64,000 bases of DNA from CALKZN01 sp050633785 (GTDB lineage Bacteria; Pseudomonadota; Gammaproteobacteria; Arenicellales; Arenicellaceae): NCBI GenBank assembly GCA_050633785.1, contig JBOEHE010000053.1, forward strand, positions 1-64,000, given 5' to 3'. Shown in pieces: positions 41,201 to 50,884 of the stretch (position 1 is its first letter; each line of letters begins with the position of its first letter). Made by a program: the position numbers and the translations under genes. A model generated the notes under the pieces. The model saw only the letters and a list, made by a program, of their open reading frames with translations. It did no database searches and was not told the DNA's origin.

Positions 41201-41761
41201 GCTGAATACCTGACTTCTCAACGAGAAGATCTGCTGACAGCATTGGAGACATTACAATCGGCAATTAATAAAATTGATCGTGAGACCCGGTCCCGGTTTA
41301 AAGATACTTTTGATAAAATTAATGACGGGTTTAAGGAATTTTTTCCAAAGTTATTTGGTGACGGAGAAGCTTATCTGGTCTTGACTGATAATGATATGCT
41401 GACTACCGGTGTCGGTGTTATGGCCAGACCTCCCGGCAAACGTAACAGTACTATTCATTTGCTGTCTGGTGGTGAAAAGGCATTGACAGCGGTTGCGTTG
41501 ATTTTTTCATTTTTTGAACTGAATCCAGCGCCTTTTTGTGTGTTGGATGAGGTTGATGCGCCTTTGGATGATGCTAATGTTGAACGCTACAGCAATGTCT
41601 TGCGTAAACTTGGAGAAAAGACGCAGCTCTTGTTTATTACCCATAATAAAATTACGATGGAAGCCTCCGATATTTTGGTTGGAGTGACTATGGCTGAACC
41701 CGGAGCTTCAAGAATTGTTCAGGTGGATGTTGAAGAAGCTGCGGCAATGGCGGCTAGTTAA
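38255..41761 (+). CDS. smc: chromosome partition protein SMC
   Basis: A 1168-residue ATPase that organises and compacts the chromosome. Walker A GPNGCGKSNVIDAIRW is near residue 30-45. Two long coiled coils flank a hinge (about 500-650). The signature LSGGEKALTAVALIFSFF and Walker B PFCVLDEVDAPLDD are at about 1070-1110. The C-terminal AMAAS is typical of Pseudomonas-type SMC. It heads the smc-zipA-ligA group known from this lineage, in place of the MukBEF system of enterobacteria. Confidence 0.97.
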   Translation: MRLKYIKLSGFKSFVDTTKVNLPANLVGVVGPNGCGKSNVIDAIRWVMGESSAKTLRGDSMEDVIFNGSVTRKPVSKASVELVFDNKDGTAPGAYAKYNEISIKRELVREAGSKYFINGVKARRKDISDLFLGTGLGPRSYSIIEQGMVSRIVESKPEDLRVLIEEAAGISKYKDRRRDTENRIRHTMDNLARVEDIVGELETQLRRLKRQANSAERYKTLKEELRQQDEQLVTLKWFELDQRLQKDTQEVTRLETELELRVSEQRNVETNIETMREQQVELTESMNAVQGDYYKIGGEITALEQKIQHAKETRQQQRNELQRLQSSQNEAQQHLLSDERRLEEVVLSLEEITPQAEEILQEHQQVMQVFLQAEKTYSTWQNDWETLTEESTVPEKERSVQTALVDSLQQSIKVATERESRAKGLLSEIESNIDIQQIEQQKARAEAAQYEAEQLEEQVTQLDEQVSTTRAELERLRDSYNTVRHRLQDDSARLNSLREMRQHLLGKDDDTLNKWLKLRNLDQSPRLLDSVHVTEGWEPAVEALLGDKLTAIEVDSLSSVTDAVAEIDGFAINVFNAAEPQDKVPAGKYPLLLDKIQSKINIQPWLQSVYAASSLTEALSWQSELASHEIVVTNAGEVIGANWLSLGVAAQTGQGLLKQDAEIESLEKVVAKTEAEFDGLRLKGEQKKEQLAQMEQQRQQLREQYRAQSQSSQALQNDYARTEAKNSEWITRREQLTIEITELTQELLVSQQGLEEARDKLEQATLASHEFDQRRAELSQQRDVVRDALERSRAEEQQARERMQQQQVQQQGYLNNKQSLQESIQRLQAQLEQQLERTAELEEMLAEQDLSQSLSEELNALLEKRLIVEKDLSKKRSALAEHENTMREISQQRSGFDQQAQTVRTSLEQLRIQSKEVAVRRDTYAEQLQNSIEEMAALAQTLPEEANVADCEAEIESLRVKIDRIGPVNLVAIEEYEECSERAEYLTSQREDLLTALETLQSAINKIDRETRSRFKDTFDKINDGFKEFFPKLFGDGEAYLVLTDNDMLTTGVGVMARPPGKRNSTIHLLSGGEKALTAVALIFSFFELNPAPFCVLDEVDAPLDDANVERYSNVLRKLGEKTQLLFITHNKITMEASDILVGVTMAEPGASRIVQVDVEEAAAMAAS

Positions 41762-41854
41762 CGTGTTTAAAGTAATGCGTGTGATGGATAAATTTGCAGT
41801 AAAAGTGACTGCAGTTAGTCTTACTACAAGAATAAAACTTTCTTTTTTTGAGTG

Positions 41855-43483
41855 ATGGAAATGGCCCTATATCTTACATTCATTGTTGTTGGTCTGTTGT
41901 TGTTTGCCTTCGTTTATTTTTACTCAATCCGTACACAGAGTAATAAACGTGGCAAGACAGTAGATCCATTGGATGCTCTGACTGATAATTTTGAAACTGA
42001 TGACAGTCCGGCAATTGAACCGCAATTGGATTCAGGGTCTGTTGTTGAACGCAAAGAACCTGTTTTTGCAGAAACGGGTGGTGTCAAACTGGATGATGTT
42101 GGCTCTGATGAGGCTTTTCCAGCTGAGCCTTTAGTAAGTGCTGAAGTTAATAATGAGGCGGTTGAAGGCCTTGAAGAAAAAAATGATTCAGCGCCTCAGA
42201 ATGAAAATAATGATGCTGAATTTCAGTCTGAAAAAAAGGAGTTTCTTGGGCGACATAAAACTTCAATCGAAGGACGTGAAGAGCCAACGGTTGAACCGGC
42301 TTCTGGTCATGAGTTATCGCCTGCGCCGGGCTTTGACGAATCGTCACCGCCAGCTGTTCGCTCCTCACATGATTCGAAGGCAGATGTTTCTGAGACATTG
42401 TCTCGTGGTTCAAATGAAGATGTTGTTAAGAAACGGGTTGATGGTTTTTTCGATAACGCTGTTGCAAAAAGTTCTTCAGAGGACAAGCTCGATGTTTCAC
42501 GAGATAGTTCTCCAACGATTGCTGCTGCGCAGAATGAGGCCGCAGTTGGGCGGGTAGAGCCAGCAATTCAAACCAGAGAAAAGCAGATGGAGCAACACGG
42601 GCTTCAAAAAAACACCGCTGCAGCACAAGTTGATGACTCCCTCAGTTCTAGCAAAAAAATTATAGAGCTAGTGGCTAAAATTCCCGGTGAAAATGCCGTT
42701 AGCAGGGATGATGTGCTGGTAATCTTTCGTAAATATGATTTTTTGTTTGCCCGAAAGCTGCATGTCTTTGGGTTTAATACCTTAAAGCAGATGTGGGCTG
42801 ATATTGAACGTGAAGACGTCTCTGCAATTTTTACGGATTTAGGAGTGTCGGTGCAGTTGGCAGACAAGTCGGGTGCCTTGACGCGTAAAGAGTTGAATAC
42901 AATGTCCCAGCTGGTATTGGCGATAGCTGAGAAATTCGATCGCCAATTCACATTTTCGATGGATCTTGATGAGGCTATTGAAAATGGCCGTGAACTGGAC
43001 GAACTTGGGCGTAAGCATAATGCTATGGTGGTGCTGAATATCGTGCCAAAAAGAAAAGATGGTTTTCGTTCAAGTGACATCGATAGCTGTACACGTGATT
43101 TAAATATGGCGCAGGCAGAAAATGGCGTTTTTACTCGCTATAAACGGGTGGATGGTCAATCCAGTGTGCAGTACCATATTGCTGTGGCAGATAGTAATGG
43201 CCAGTTCAGTCCAGTGTCGAAGCAAGCGCCATTTCGAGTGCATGATGTCGTTGTTTATCTCAATGTGCCTGTGGTTAAACAGCCAATAGCTGCATTTGAT
43301 ACTATGGTCGATGAAGCTCGTAAACTGGCTACCTGGTTGGATGGGAAATTGGTTGATAAGCATCGGCGGAATATGACGACCAAAGCAATTAAGATGTTGA
43401 GTAGCCAAGTGGATGAGATTGAGCATAATATGCGCAAAGATGGCTTGGTGCCTGGTGATGACATCAGTCAGAAGTTGTTCTGA
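41855..43483 (+). CDS. zipA: cell division protein ZipA
   Basis: A 542-residue protein. It has an N-terminal membrane segment (about 4-24, LYLTFIVVGLLLFAFVYFYS), a long acidic and Pro/Ser/Glu-rich linker (25-265), and a C-terminal FtsZ-binding domain (about 270-542) with FARKLHVFGFNTLKQMW and VHDVVVYLNVPVVKQP. ZipA anchors the FtsZ ring in gammaproteobacteria. The linker is longer than in E. coli (328 residues in total). The start may be ATG 41855, 41861 or GTG 41852. None has a strong ribosome binding site. Confidence 0.85.
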   Translation: MEMALYLTFIVVGLLLFAFVYFYSIRTQSNKRGKTVDPLDALTDNFETDDSPAIEPQLDSGSVVERKEPVFAETGGVKLDDVGSDEAFPAEPLVSAEVNNEAVEGLEEKNDSAPQNENNDAEFQSEKKEFLGRHKTSIEGREEPTVEPASGHELSPAPGFDESSPPAVRSSHDSKADVSETLSRGSNEDVVKKRVDGFFDNAVAKSSSEDKLDVSRDSSPTIAAAQNEAAVGRVEPAIQTREKQMEQHGLQKNTAAAQVDDSLSSSKKIIELVAKIPGENAVSRDDVLVIFRKYDFLFARKLHVFGFNTLKQMWADIEREDVSAIFTDLGVSVQLADKSGALTRKELNTMSQLVLAIAEKFDRQFTFSMDLDEAIENGRELDELGRKHNAMVVLNIVPKRKDGFRSSDIDSCTRDLNMAQAENGVFTRYKRVDGQSSVQYHIAVADSNGQFSPVSKQAPFRVHDVVVYLNVPVVKQPIAAFDTMVDEARKLATWLDGKLVDKHRRNMTTKAIKMLSSQVDEIEHNMRKDGLVPGDDISQKLF

Positions 43484-43539
43484 ATAAAAAATGGTGTTGC
43501 TGAGCGCTCTACTGTTCAGCTTAGTATGGGGTTTTACAT

Positions 43540-45579
43540 ATGATGAAAATGGATAAAGAGCAAGCCAGTAAAAAATATGAACAGCTGAAACAACAGCTAC
43601 AGGAGCATAATCATCGGTATTATGTCCTGGATGATCCGAGTGTGTCGGATTACGAATATGACCAGTTGATGTTGGAGTTAATGGATCTGGAAGAGCAGTT
43701 TCCAGACTTTATGACGGAAGACTCCCCGTCACAACGTGTAGGAGGGGAAGCCTTGACCTCCTTTGAGCAGGTCGAACATGAAGTGCGGATGTTGTCGCTT
43801 AGTAATGGTTTCAGTGATGATGATATTCAGCAGTTTGATCGCCGGATTCGTGAAGGTTTGGATTTGTCAGAGGATGCCGTTGTTGAATATGTGGCAGAGC
43901 CTAAGCTCGATGGCCTGGCTGTTAGTTTGTTATACAAGGAAGGTGTTTTGGTTCGTGCTGCAACTCGAGGGGATGGTAAGACCGGTGAAGATGTTACTGC
44001 TAACGTAAAGACAATCCGCTCAGTCCCTTTGAGGCTTCAAGGTAATCAACTTCCAGCAATTTTGGAAGTGCGTGGTGAAATATACATATCCCATGAAGGA
44101 TTTCGAAAGCTTAATGAGCAGCAAGTGGCTGCTGAGAACAAAACGTTCGTTAATCCCCGTAATGCGGCGGCAGGGAGTTTGCGCCAGTTGGATTCAAAAA
44201 TAACGGCGCAACGACCATTGGATATATTTGTCTATGCTTTGGGTCAGGTGGAAGGCTGGAACCCAGGCTCTCAGATTGAAATGCTGCAGCAATTGCAGGC
44301 ATTTGGACTGCGGGTTTGTCCTCTGGCAGAACATGTGTCCAGTGTGGAAGGATGTCTTGAATATTATCAGCAGCTACAAGCAAAACGAGCCCAACTTGAT
44401 TATGAGATAGACGGCATTGTTTATAAACTGAATCGTCGGGACTGGCAGGCGTCAGTTGGTTTTATTTCCAAGGCCCCTCGATGGGCCATTGCTCATAAGT
44501 TTCCGGCTCAGGAGAAAAGCACTCAGGTTGAAGATATTGATGTGCAGGTTGGCAGAACCGGAGCAATAACGCCGGTTGCCAGGCTGAAGCCTGTCTTTGT
44601 TGGAGGGGTGACGGTTTCTAATGTGACCTTGCATAATCAACAGGAAATTGAACGTTTGGATGTTCGTGTGGGAGATACCGTCATAGTGCGTCGTGCTGGT
44701 GATGTTATACCTCAAATTGTTTCAGTTAATCAGTCACTTAGAGATAAAACTTCAAGTGTTTTTGAGTTTCCGAGTAAATGTCCGGTTTGCCAGTCTACAG
44801 TTGTTTTTGCTGATGATGGTGTTATTGCTCGTTGTAGTGGTGGTTTGATCTGTGCCGCGCAACGCAAACAAAGTATAAAGCACTTTGCATCGCGTAAAGC
44901 GATGGATATTGACGGTTTGGGTGACAAAATTGTTGATCAGTTGGTTGACGAAGGTTTGATCGAGACGGTAGCTGATCTGTATAAGCTTGATTTAGCATCA
45001 TTGCTGGAGTTAGAGCGCTTCGCTGAGAAGTCCGCACAAAACTTGATTAACTCTATAGATAATAGTAAAAAAAGTGACTTAAGTCAGGTGTTGTATGCTT
45101 TAGGTATCCCGCAAGTTGGTGAAACGACAGCTCAACAGCTGGCTCGATTTTTTGGTGGTATGTCAAATCTTATGTCGGCAGAGTTGGATGTTTTGCAGGC
45201 GATGCCTGATATTGGGCCTATAGTGGCGCAGAATATTGTTGATTTTTTTGATGACCCTAAAAATCAACAGGTTATCGAAACATTGCAGAAATTAGGTGTT
45301 ACCTGGCCTGAAACAGAACCTCAGATGATTTCTTCTGACTTGGATGATTTGCCTTTGTCTGGCAAAACTTTGGTGATGACGGGGACATTTTCCAGTATGA
45401 GTCGCAGTGATGCTAAGAAAAAATTGCAGGCTCTGGGGGCGAAGGTGACGGGAAGTGTTTCCAGTAAGACAACTGCAGTAATAGTGGGCGCAGATCCGGG
45501 TAGTAAGGCGGCTAAAGCCGAACAGTTAGGAGTGGATGTGATTGATGAACAGGCGATGTTGTCTTGGTTTGATGATTAG
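43540..45579 (+). CDS. ligA: NAD-dependent DNA ligase LigA
   Basis: A 679-residue ligase (family about 670) that seals nicks during replication and repair. The adenylated Lys122 is in EPKLDGLAV. Domain Ia residues HNHRYYVLDDPSVSDYEYD precede it. Four cysteines of the zinc finger (CPVCQST, CSGG, CAAQ) lie around 410-432. Helix-hairpin-helix motifs and a BRCT domain follow (LSGKTLVMTGTFSSMSRSDA). The third gene of the smc group. MM start at 43540 or 43543. Confidence 0.97.
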   Translation: MMKMDKEQASKKYEQLKQQLQEHNHRYYVLDDPSVSDYEYDQLMLELMDLEEQFPDFMTEDSPSQRVGGEALTSFEQVEHEVRMLSLSNGFSDDDIQQFDRRIREGLDLSEDAVVEYVAEPKLDGLAVSLLYKEGVLVRAATRGDGKTGEDVTANVKTIRSVPLRLQGNQLPAILEVRGEIYISHEGFRKLNEQQVAAENKTFVNPRNAAAGSLRQLDSKITAQRPLDIFVYALGQVEGWNPGSQIEMLQQLQAFGLRVCPLAEHVSSVEGCLEYYQQLQAKRAQLDYEIDGIVYKLNRRDWQASVGFISKAPRWAIAHKFPAQEKSTQVEDIDVQVGRTGAITPVARLKPVFVGGVTVSNVTLHNQQEIERLDVRVGDTVIVRRAGDVIPQIVSVNQSLRDKTSSVFEFPSKCPVCQSTVVFADDGVIARCSGGLICAAQRKQSIKHFASRKAMDIDGLGDKIVDQLVDEGLIETVADLYKLDLASLLELERFAEKSAQNLINSIDNSKKSDLSQVLYALGIPQVGETTAQQLARFFGGMSNLMSAELDVLQAMPDIGPIVAQNIVDFFDDPKNQQVIETLQKLGVTWPETEPQMISSDLDDLPLSGKTLVMTGTFSSMSRSDAKKKLQALGAKVTGSVSSKTTAVIVGADPGSKAAKAEQLGVDVIDEQAMLSWFDD

Positions 45580-45598
45580 CTTGAATCATCCCTAGTTG

Positions 45599-46048
45599 CT
45601 ACTTGCGTTGATTGGCTTTGTGCGTGCGATACCAGTCCAGGCGGATCAATTCAGCTGTTTTAGGCTCAGGGTTGTATTGCGGTTGGATATGCATGTACTT
45701 TCGGCTGATATATAGGCCAATGTGCTCCAAGAGGTCAACATCTTTAACATCAACTTCGGGCTGGGTTTTCAGTTCGTAGTTGATTTCCCCTAAAGCATCT
45801 AAGGTAACCGATGGTTTTATGGGGGATAAGAGGTGGTTGCAACGGTTGCGCTTATAAACAGCGAGCAGACATTTTTTCATTGGATTGAAATAACCATCCA
45901 GTAATGAGGTCATTTCTTTTATGTCCTCTGGTTTGGTTGGTAATGGCAATTCCAAGTCTCCGATAATAGAGGCGATATCCTGCCAAAAATTTAAAAAAGG
46001 AACGGATTGTTGGATAATTCGTGTCTGGCTGCGTAATTTTTTTGTCAT
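45599..46048 (-). CDS. conserved unknown host protein
   Basis: A 149-residue soluble protein from the ATG at 46048, which has AGGAG five bases upstream. A longer form to 46117 has no ribosome binding site. It is basic at the ends and contains LELPLPTKPEDIKEMTSLLD and QPEVDVKDVDLLEHIGLYIS. I do not recognise it. It converges on ligA with 19 bases between the stop codons, and no clear terminator is visible there. Confidence 0.6.
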   Translation of the reverse strand: MTKKLRSQTRIIQQSVPFLNFWQDIASIIGDLELPLPTKPEDIKEMTSLLDGYFNPMKKCLLAVYKRNRCNHLLSPIKPSVTLDALGEINYELKTQPEVDVKDVDLLEHIGLYISRKYMHIQPQYNPEPKTAELIRLDWYRTHKANQRK

Positions 46049-46354
46049 TGATCTCCTGCTGCAATCACTCTGCTGTAATGAAATGGGGCTGAAGATTGGT
46101 TGATTCTCGGCCCCCATAAAGTAGGAAGGCTGTAAATTTATAGCAAATCTCTAGCAATAATTTGCAAAGCTTTTATTGTTATAATGATACTATTAACCCT
46201 AGCAGAAAAATCTGCAGTTAAAAAGAAAAAACGGAAGGGCACGGGCAGAGATGGTTGAGTCTTCAGTGATTGATTTTAATTGAATTTCAGTAAGCGGCTA
46301 TCACTGTTGTGTGTGATAATCCAGAGACTAACTTTTGAGTAATGATTTAAAACG
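46049..46354 (+). promoter_or_regulatory. leu operon upstream region
   Basis: A 306-base region before leuC. TGTTATAAT (46177-46185) is an extended -10, with AT-rich sequence before it but no close -35. I saw no leucine-rich leader peptide or attenuator hairpin, nor a T-box. Confidence 0.45.
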
Positions 46355-47770
46355 ATGACCAAAACTTTATATGACAAATTGTGGGATGCACATTTGGTCA
46401 AACAGCGCGATGATGGTTCGGCGCTGATTTACATTGACCGACATATTATTCACGAGGTGACTTCGCCTCAGGCGTTCGAAGGCCTGCGTTTGGCAGGGCG
46501 AGATCTTTGGCGGGTAGATTCTATTCTGGCAACGCCTGATCATAATGTGCCGACAACCGTTGTTGAACGGCAGTCTGGTGTGGACGGCATTGCTGATCCC
46601 GTCTCTAAAATACAAGTGCAGACGCTGGATGATAATTGCGATGAGTTTGGTATTAATGAATTCAAAATTAATGATCGTCGTCAGGGAATTGTTCATGTAA
46701 TAGGTCCCGAAAGCGGTGCTTCGCTGCCAGGAATGACCATTGTTTGTGGGGACTCACATACCGCAACTAATGGTGCGTTGGGTGCGTTGGCGCATGGAAT
46801 AGGCACCTCGGAAGTTGAACATGTCATGGCGACACAATGTCTTGTTGCCAAGAAAATGAAAAATATGCTGGTTCGGGTTGATGGGGTTCTGGGAGCTGGA
46901 GTCACACCAAAAGATGTTGTGTTGGCTATTATTGGCAAAATAGGTACCGCTGGTGGTACTGGCTATGCTATTGAATTTGGTGGTCAGGTATTTCGTGATA
47001 TGTCTATGGAAGGTCGCATGACGGTTTGCAATATGGCAATTGAGGCGGGCGCACGTGCAGGCATGGTTGCTGTAGATCAGACTACTATTGATTACGTGCA
47101 AGGTAGACCTTATGCTCCTCAAGGTAAGCTGTGGGATCAGGCTGTTGAAAATTGGCGTGAACTGATCAGTGATGAAGGTGCTGAGTTTGACTGTACGGTC
47201 GAGTTGCATGCAGATGATATTTTGCCGCAAGTCAGCTGGGGAACGTCACCTGAAATGGTGGTTGCGATAAATCAGAATGTTCCGGATCCCGCTAATGAGA
47301 AAGACCTGCAAAAACGTGCCGGTATGGAGCGAGCTTTGGAGTATATGGGCTTGAAGGCAGGACAGCCTGTTACGAAAATTAATGTGGACCGGGTATTTAT
47401 TGGATCGTGCACTAATTCCCGTATCGAAGATATGCGAGCAGCGGCGGCGGTCGTAAAAGGTCGCTCAAAAGCGGAAACTATCAAAGAGGCTATAGTGGTT
47501 CCGGGTTCAGGTTTGGTTAAAGAGCAAGCTGAAGCTGAAGGCTTGCATACTATTTTCATCGAAGCGGGTCTTGAATGGCGTGAACCAGGTTGCTCCATGT
47601 GTCTGGCTATGAATGCTGATAAGTTGGGGGCAGGCGAACATTGTGCTTCAACTTCGAATCGAAATTTTGAAGGTCGTCAGGGGTATGGTGGTCGTACCCA
47701 TTTGGTCAGTCCGGAAATGGCAGCAGCAGCAGCTATTGCAGGTCATTTCGTTGATGTGAGGAGTTTTTGA
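46355..47770 (+). CDS. leuC: 3-isopropylmalate dehydratase large subunit LeuC
   Basis: A 471-residue aconitase-family enzyme that interconverts 2- and 3-isopropylmalate in leucine synthesis, together with LeuD. The Fe-S cysteines are seen in GSCTNSR (about 347) and in PGCSMCLAMNADKLG (407-410). GDSHTATNGALGALAHGIGT near 130 is the substrate-binding signature. Start ATG 46355 and length match the E. coli protein (466). It is followed one base later by leuD. Confidence 0.97.
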   Translation: MTKTLYDKLWDAHLVKQRDDGSALIYIDRHIIHEVTSPQAFEGLRLAGRDLWRVDSILATPDHNVPTTVVERQSGVDGIADPVSKIQVQTLDDNCDEFGINEFKINDRRQGIVHVIGPESGASLPGMTIVCGDSHTATNGALGALAHGIGTSEVEHVMATQCLVAKKMKNMLVRVDGVLGAGVTPKDVVLAIIGKIGTAGGTGYAIEFGGQVFRDMSMEGRMTVCNMAIEAGARAGMVAVDQTTIDYVQGRPYAPQGKLWDQAVENWRELISDEGAEFDCTVELHADDILPQVSWGTSPEMVVAINQNVPDPANEKDLQKRAGMERALEYMGLKAGQPVTKINVDRVFIGSCTNSRIEDMRAAAAVVKGRSKAETIKEAIVVPGSGLVKEQAEAEGLHTIFIEAGLEWREPGCSMCLAMNADKLGAGEHCASTSNRNFEGRQGYGGRTHLVSPEMAAAAAIAGHFVDVRSF

Positions 47771-47771
47771 T

Positions 47772-48416
47772 ATGAAGGCATTTACACAGCACTCTGGGTT
47801 GGTAGCTCCTATGGATCGAGCCAATGTTGATACGGATATGATCATTCCCAAGCAGTTTTTGAAGTCGATCAAACGCAGTGGTTTTGGTAAAAACCTGTTT
47901 GATGAGTTGCGCTATCTTGATGAGGGTCAACCTGATCAGAGTTGTGAAGGGCGGCCATTGAATCCAGATTTCGCGCTTAACCAGCCTAGGTATCAAGGGG
48001 CGTCAGTTTTACTGGCCCGTGAAAACTTTGGTTGTGGTTCCAGTCGTGAACATGCTCCCTGGGCACTCGATGATTACGGCTTTCGGGCCATCATTGCGCC
48101 AAGTTTTGCAGATATTTTCTATAATAACTGTTTTAAAAATGGTTTATTGCCTGTGATATTGCCAGAAGCTCAGGTAGATCAGCTGTTTGGCGAGATGTAT
48201 GCTGAAGAAGCTTATCAACTTAATGTTGATCTTGAGGGTAAACAGGTGGTGACCCCTGCGGGAGAGAAAATGGCGTTTGATCTTGATGAGTTTCGCCGCC
48301 ATTGTTTATTGCATGGTTTGGATGATATTGGTCTTACTTTGCAGGATAGTGAGGCTATCAAAAATTATGAGCAACAACGCCGTCAACAGGCTCCTTGGCT
48401 GTTTGGTACAAGTTGA
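47772..48416 (+). CDS. leuD: 3-isopropylmalate dehydratase small subunit LeuD
   Basis: A 214-residue partner of LeuC that forms the swivelling domain. Signatures are NVDTDMIIPKQFLKSIKRSG and NFGCGSSREHAPWALDDYG, with FADIFYNNCFKNGLLPV later. Length and position (one base after leuC) are those of the gamma-proteobacterial pair. Confidence 0.97.
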   Translation: MKAFTQHSGLVAPMDRANVDTDMIIPKQFLKSIKRSGFGKNLFDELRYLDEGQPDQSCEGRPLNPDFALNQPRYQGASVLLARENFGCGSSREHAPWALDDYGFRAIIAPSFADIFYNNCFKNGLLPVILPEAQVDQLFGEMYAEEAYQLNVDLEGKQVVTPAGEKMAFDLDEFRRHCLLHGLDDIGLTLQDSEAIKNYEQQRRQQAPWLFGTS

Positions 48417-48455
48417 TTAAAACTTTTGTTCAATATTTTATAGACGAGATAAGTA

Positions 48456-49535
48456 GTGACTAAGAAAATTTTATTATTGCCTGGTGATGGTATCGGGCCT
48501 GAAGTCGTGGCTGAAGCGGCAAAAGTGTTAACCTACCTGCAAGATAACCATCAATTGGATATCGAAATGCAATATGCCCATATTGGTGGTGTAGGCTATG
48601 AGAATCACGGTGTTCCTTATCCTGATGAGACGCATGCCAAAGCTTGCGCAGCAGATGCCATTTTACTGGGGGCTGTTGGTGGGCCGCAGTGGGAAGAGTT
48701 GGAGTATGATAAAAGGCCAGAACGGGGCTTGTTGGCCATTCGTGCGCAATTGGATCTGTATGCCAATTTGAGGCCAGCGGTAACTTTCAAAGAGTTGGCT
48801 GGAGCTTCAAGCTTGAAGCATGAGTTGGTTGCTGGTTTGGATATTATGATTGTGCGTGAACTCACTGGTGGTATCTATTTTGGTGAACCGCGAGGCTGGA
48901 ATGAACTGGAAGGGGGTGAAAGGCAGGCTTATAACACCATGGTTTATTCGGAAAGTGAAATAGAAAGAATCATGCATAATGCTTTTCAAATCGCTCAGAA
49001 ACGGGATAAAAAAGTCTGTTCGGTTGATAAGGCTAATGTTTTACAGGTTTCTGAATTGTGGCGTGAAGTAGCTCTTCGAGTAGCCAAAGACTATCCTGAC
49101 GTTGCATTGTCTCACATGTATGTTGATAACGCGGTTATGCAGTTGATTCGTGAGCCTAAGCAATTTGATGTCATCGTAACAGGGAACTTGTTTGGCGACA
49201 TATTGTCAGATGCTGCTGCAATGTTGACTGGTTCGATCGGGATGCTGCCTTCAGCTTCTCTGGATGCTCATGGTAAGGGTATGTATGAGCCGGTGCATGG
49301 TTCTGCGCCAGATATTTCTGGTAAAGCTATTGCTAATCCTATTGCAACGATATTGTCTGCCAGCATGATGTTGCGTTATACCTTAAATGAATCTGAGCAT
49401 GCTGATCGCATTGATAGTGCGGTTAAAAAAGTGATTGCTGCTGGAATAGGTACTGCTGATTTATCTGCTATTGCTGAAGAGGTGGTCAGCACCCATGCTT
49501 TGGGTGATGCGATTGTTGCTGCAATGGCGGAATAA
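48456..49535 (+). CDS. leuB: 3-isopropylmalate dehydrogenase LeuB
   Basis: A 359-residue NAD-dependent decarboxylating dehydrogenase, third step of leucine synthesis. It starts with GTG. LLPGDGIGPEVVAEA is the N-terminal signature, RELTGGIYFGEPRG near 140 the substrate loop, and NLFGDILSDAAAMLTGSIGM near 245 the family pattern with the metal-binding Asp. Separated from leuD by 39 bases, so probably co-transcribed. Confidence 0.97.
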   Translation: MTKKILLLPGDGIGPEVVAEAAKVLTYLQDNHQLDIEMQYAHIGGVGYENHGVPYPDETHAKACAADAILLGAVGGPQWEELEYDKRPERGLLAIRAQLDLYANLRPAVTFKELAGASSLKHELVAGLDIMIVRELTGGIYFGEPRGWNELEGGERQAYNTMVYSESEIERIMHNAFQIAQKRDKKVCSVDKANVLQVSELWREVALRVAKDYPDVALSHMYVDNAVMQLIREPKQFDVIVTGNLFGDILSDAAAMLTGSIGMLPSASLDAHGKGMYEPVHGSAPDISGKAIANPIATILSASMMLRYTLNESEHADRIDSAVKKVIAAGIGTADLSAIAEEVVSTHALGDAIVAAMAE

Positions 49536-49586
49536 TTGCAGTTGACGTTGTGCGAGTTTATTGATTAAAAGAAAAACTAGAGAAAA

Positions 49587-50606
49587 ATGATTGAGAAATA
49601 CGATGTTGCTATTGTAGGGGCAACTGGTGCAGTTGGAGAGATGTTGACGGAAGTGCTTGAGCAACGCCAGTTTCCAGTAGGGAAGCTGTACTTGTTGGCA
49701 AGTGAAGCTTCTGTAGGTAAACGTTACCAATTTAATAAAGCTTCAGTTGCGGTTAAAGATCTTGCCAGCTTTGACTTTACTCAAGTGCAAATTGCCTTTT
49801 TTTCTGCTGGTTCTGAGATTTCTGCAGAATATGCGCCACAAGCTGCTGAGGCAGGCTGTAAGGTTATTGATAACACGTCACAGTTTCGATATGACGAAGA
49901 TAAGGCGCTTGTTGTACCGGAAGTGAACCCTCATGCATTACATGAATATTCCTCTAATATAATTGCTAATCCTAATTGTTCAACAATTCAAATGCTGGTG
50001 GCCTTAAAACCTTTGTATGATGCGGTTGGCATTGACCGTATAAACGTCTGTACCTATCAGGCTGTTTCGGGCACGGGTAAATCGGCAATTGAAGAACTGG
50101 CCGCCCAAACAGCGCAGTTACTGAATATGCAGAAGATAGAAACCAAGGTTTATCCAAAACAAATTGCGTTTAATGTGTTGCCACAGATTGATGTGTTCAC
50201 TGAAAATGGTTATACCAAAGAAGAAATGAAAATGGTTTGGGAAACGCAGAAGATCTTGTCTGACTCTTCTGTTCAAGTTAACCCTACTGCCGTTAGAGTT
50301 CCGGTGTTTTATGGGCATTCGGAAGCTATCCATGTCGAGACGCGAGAAAAAATAAGTGCGTCATATGCCAGGGAATTGCTGTCGGTTGCTCCAGGAGTTC
50401 AGCTTATTGATGATGATGTTGATGGTGCTTATCCGACCCCGGTAACAGACGGATCCGGTCAGGATGATGTTTTTGTGGGGCGAGTTCGCGAGGATATCTC
50501 TCATGAGAAAGGGCTGAATTTGTGGGTTGTAGGTGATAATGTGCGAAAAGGTGCTGCCACAAACTCAGTGCAAATTGCAGAGCTTTTGATAGCAAATAAC
50601 GACTGA
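49587..50606 (+). CDS. asd: aspartate-semialdehyde dehydrogenase
   Basis: A 339-residue enzyme that makes aspartate semialdehyde for lysine, threonine, methionine and cell-wall diaminopimelate. VAIVGATGAVGEMLTEVLEQ binds NADP, Cys131 in NPNCSTIQM is the nucleophile and HSEAIHVET holds the active-site His. In P. aeruginosa two asd-type genes lie here. Only one is present in this window. It is the Gram-positive-like Asd type, not the E. coli type. Confidence 0.93.
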   Translation: MIEKYDVAIVGATGAVGEMLTEVLEQRQFPVGKLYLLASEASVGKRYQFNKASVAVKDLASFDFTQVQIAFFSAGSEISAEYAPQAAEAGCKVIDNTSQFRYDEDKALVVPEVNPHALHEYSSNIIANPNCSTIQMLVALKPLYDAVGIDRINVCTYQAVSGTGKSAIEELAAQTAQLLNMQKIETKVYPKQIAFNVLPQIDVFTENGYTKEEMKMVWETQKILSDSSVQVNPTAVRVPVFYGHSEAIHVETREKISASYARELLSVAPGVQLIDDDVDGAYPTPVTDGSGQDDVFVGRVREDISHEKGLNLWVVGDNVRKGAATNSVQIAELLIANND

Positions 50607-50884
50607 TTTTATCGTCAAATTGATAATTTAATGCTATTAATAGGTGAGGTAAGTGAATTCAGTTTGCAGTCTCAGGAATTTAATCTAGCATTGATAAGTG
50701 AAAATTCAGTTGTCAATTTATAATGTAAATTGTTACTATTGTCGTCTAAGCTATTATTATCTATAAAAATAAGCACAAATTTTATGATAGTTATATGGGT
50801 CCTGAGATGGTTTTGATTTGCTGTTTTTACTAAAAGCCTGGCCCATTTTTTATTACAACTAAACAAATAAAAAAGGTTGTTCGA
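50607..50884 (+). promoter_or_regulatory. AT-rich region before fimV
   Basis: A 278-base gap with a possible promoter, TTGTTA (50730-50735), 16 bases, TATTAT (50752-50757). Three AT-rich stretches make assignment uncertain. No strong terminator after asd is seen. Confidence 0.4.

Noticed and set aside
46049..46354. A leucine leader peptide or attenuator before leuC
   Set aside because: No run of Leu codons with a following terminator hairpin was found.
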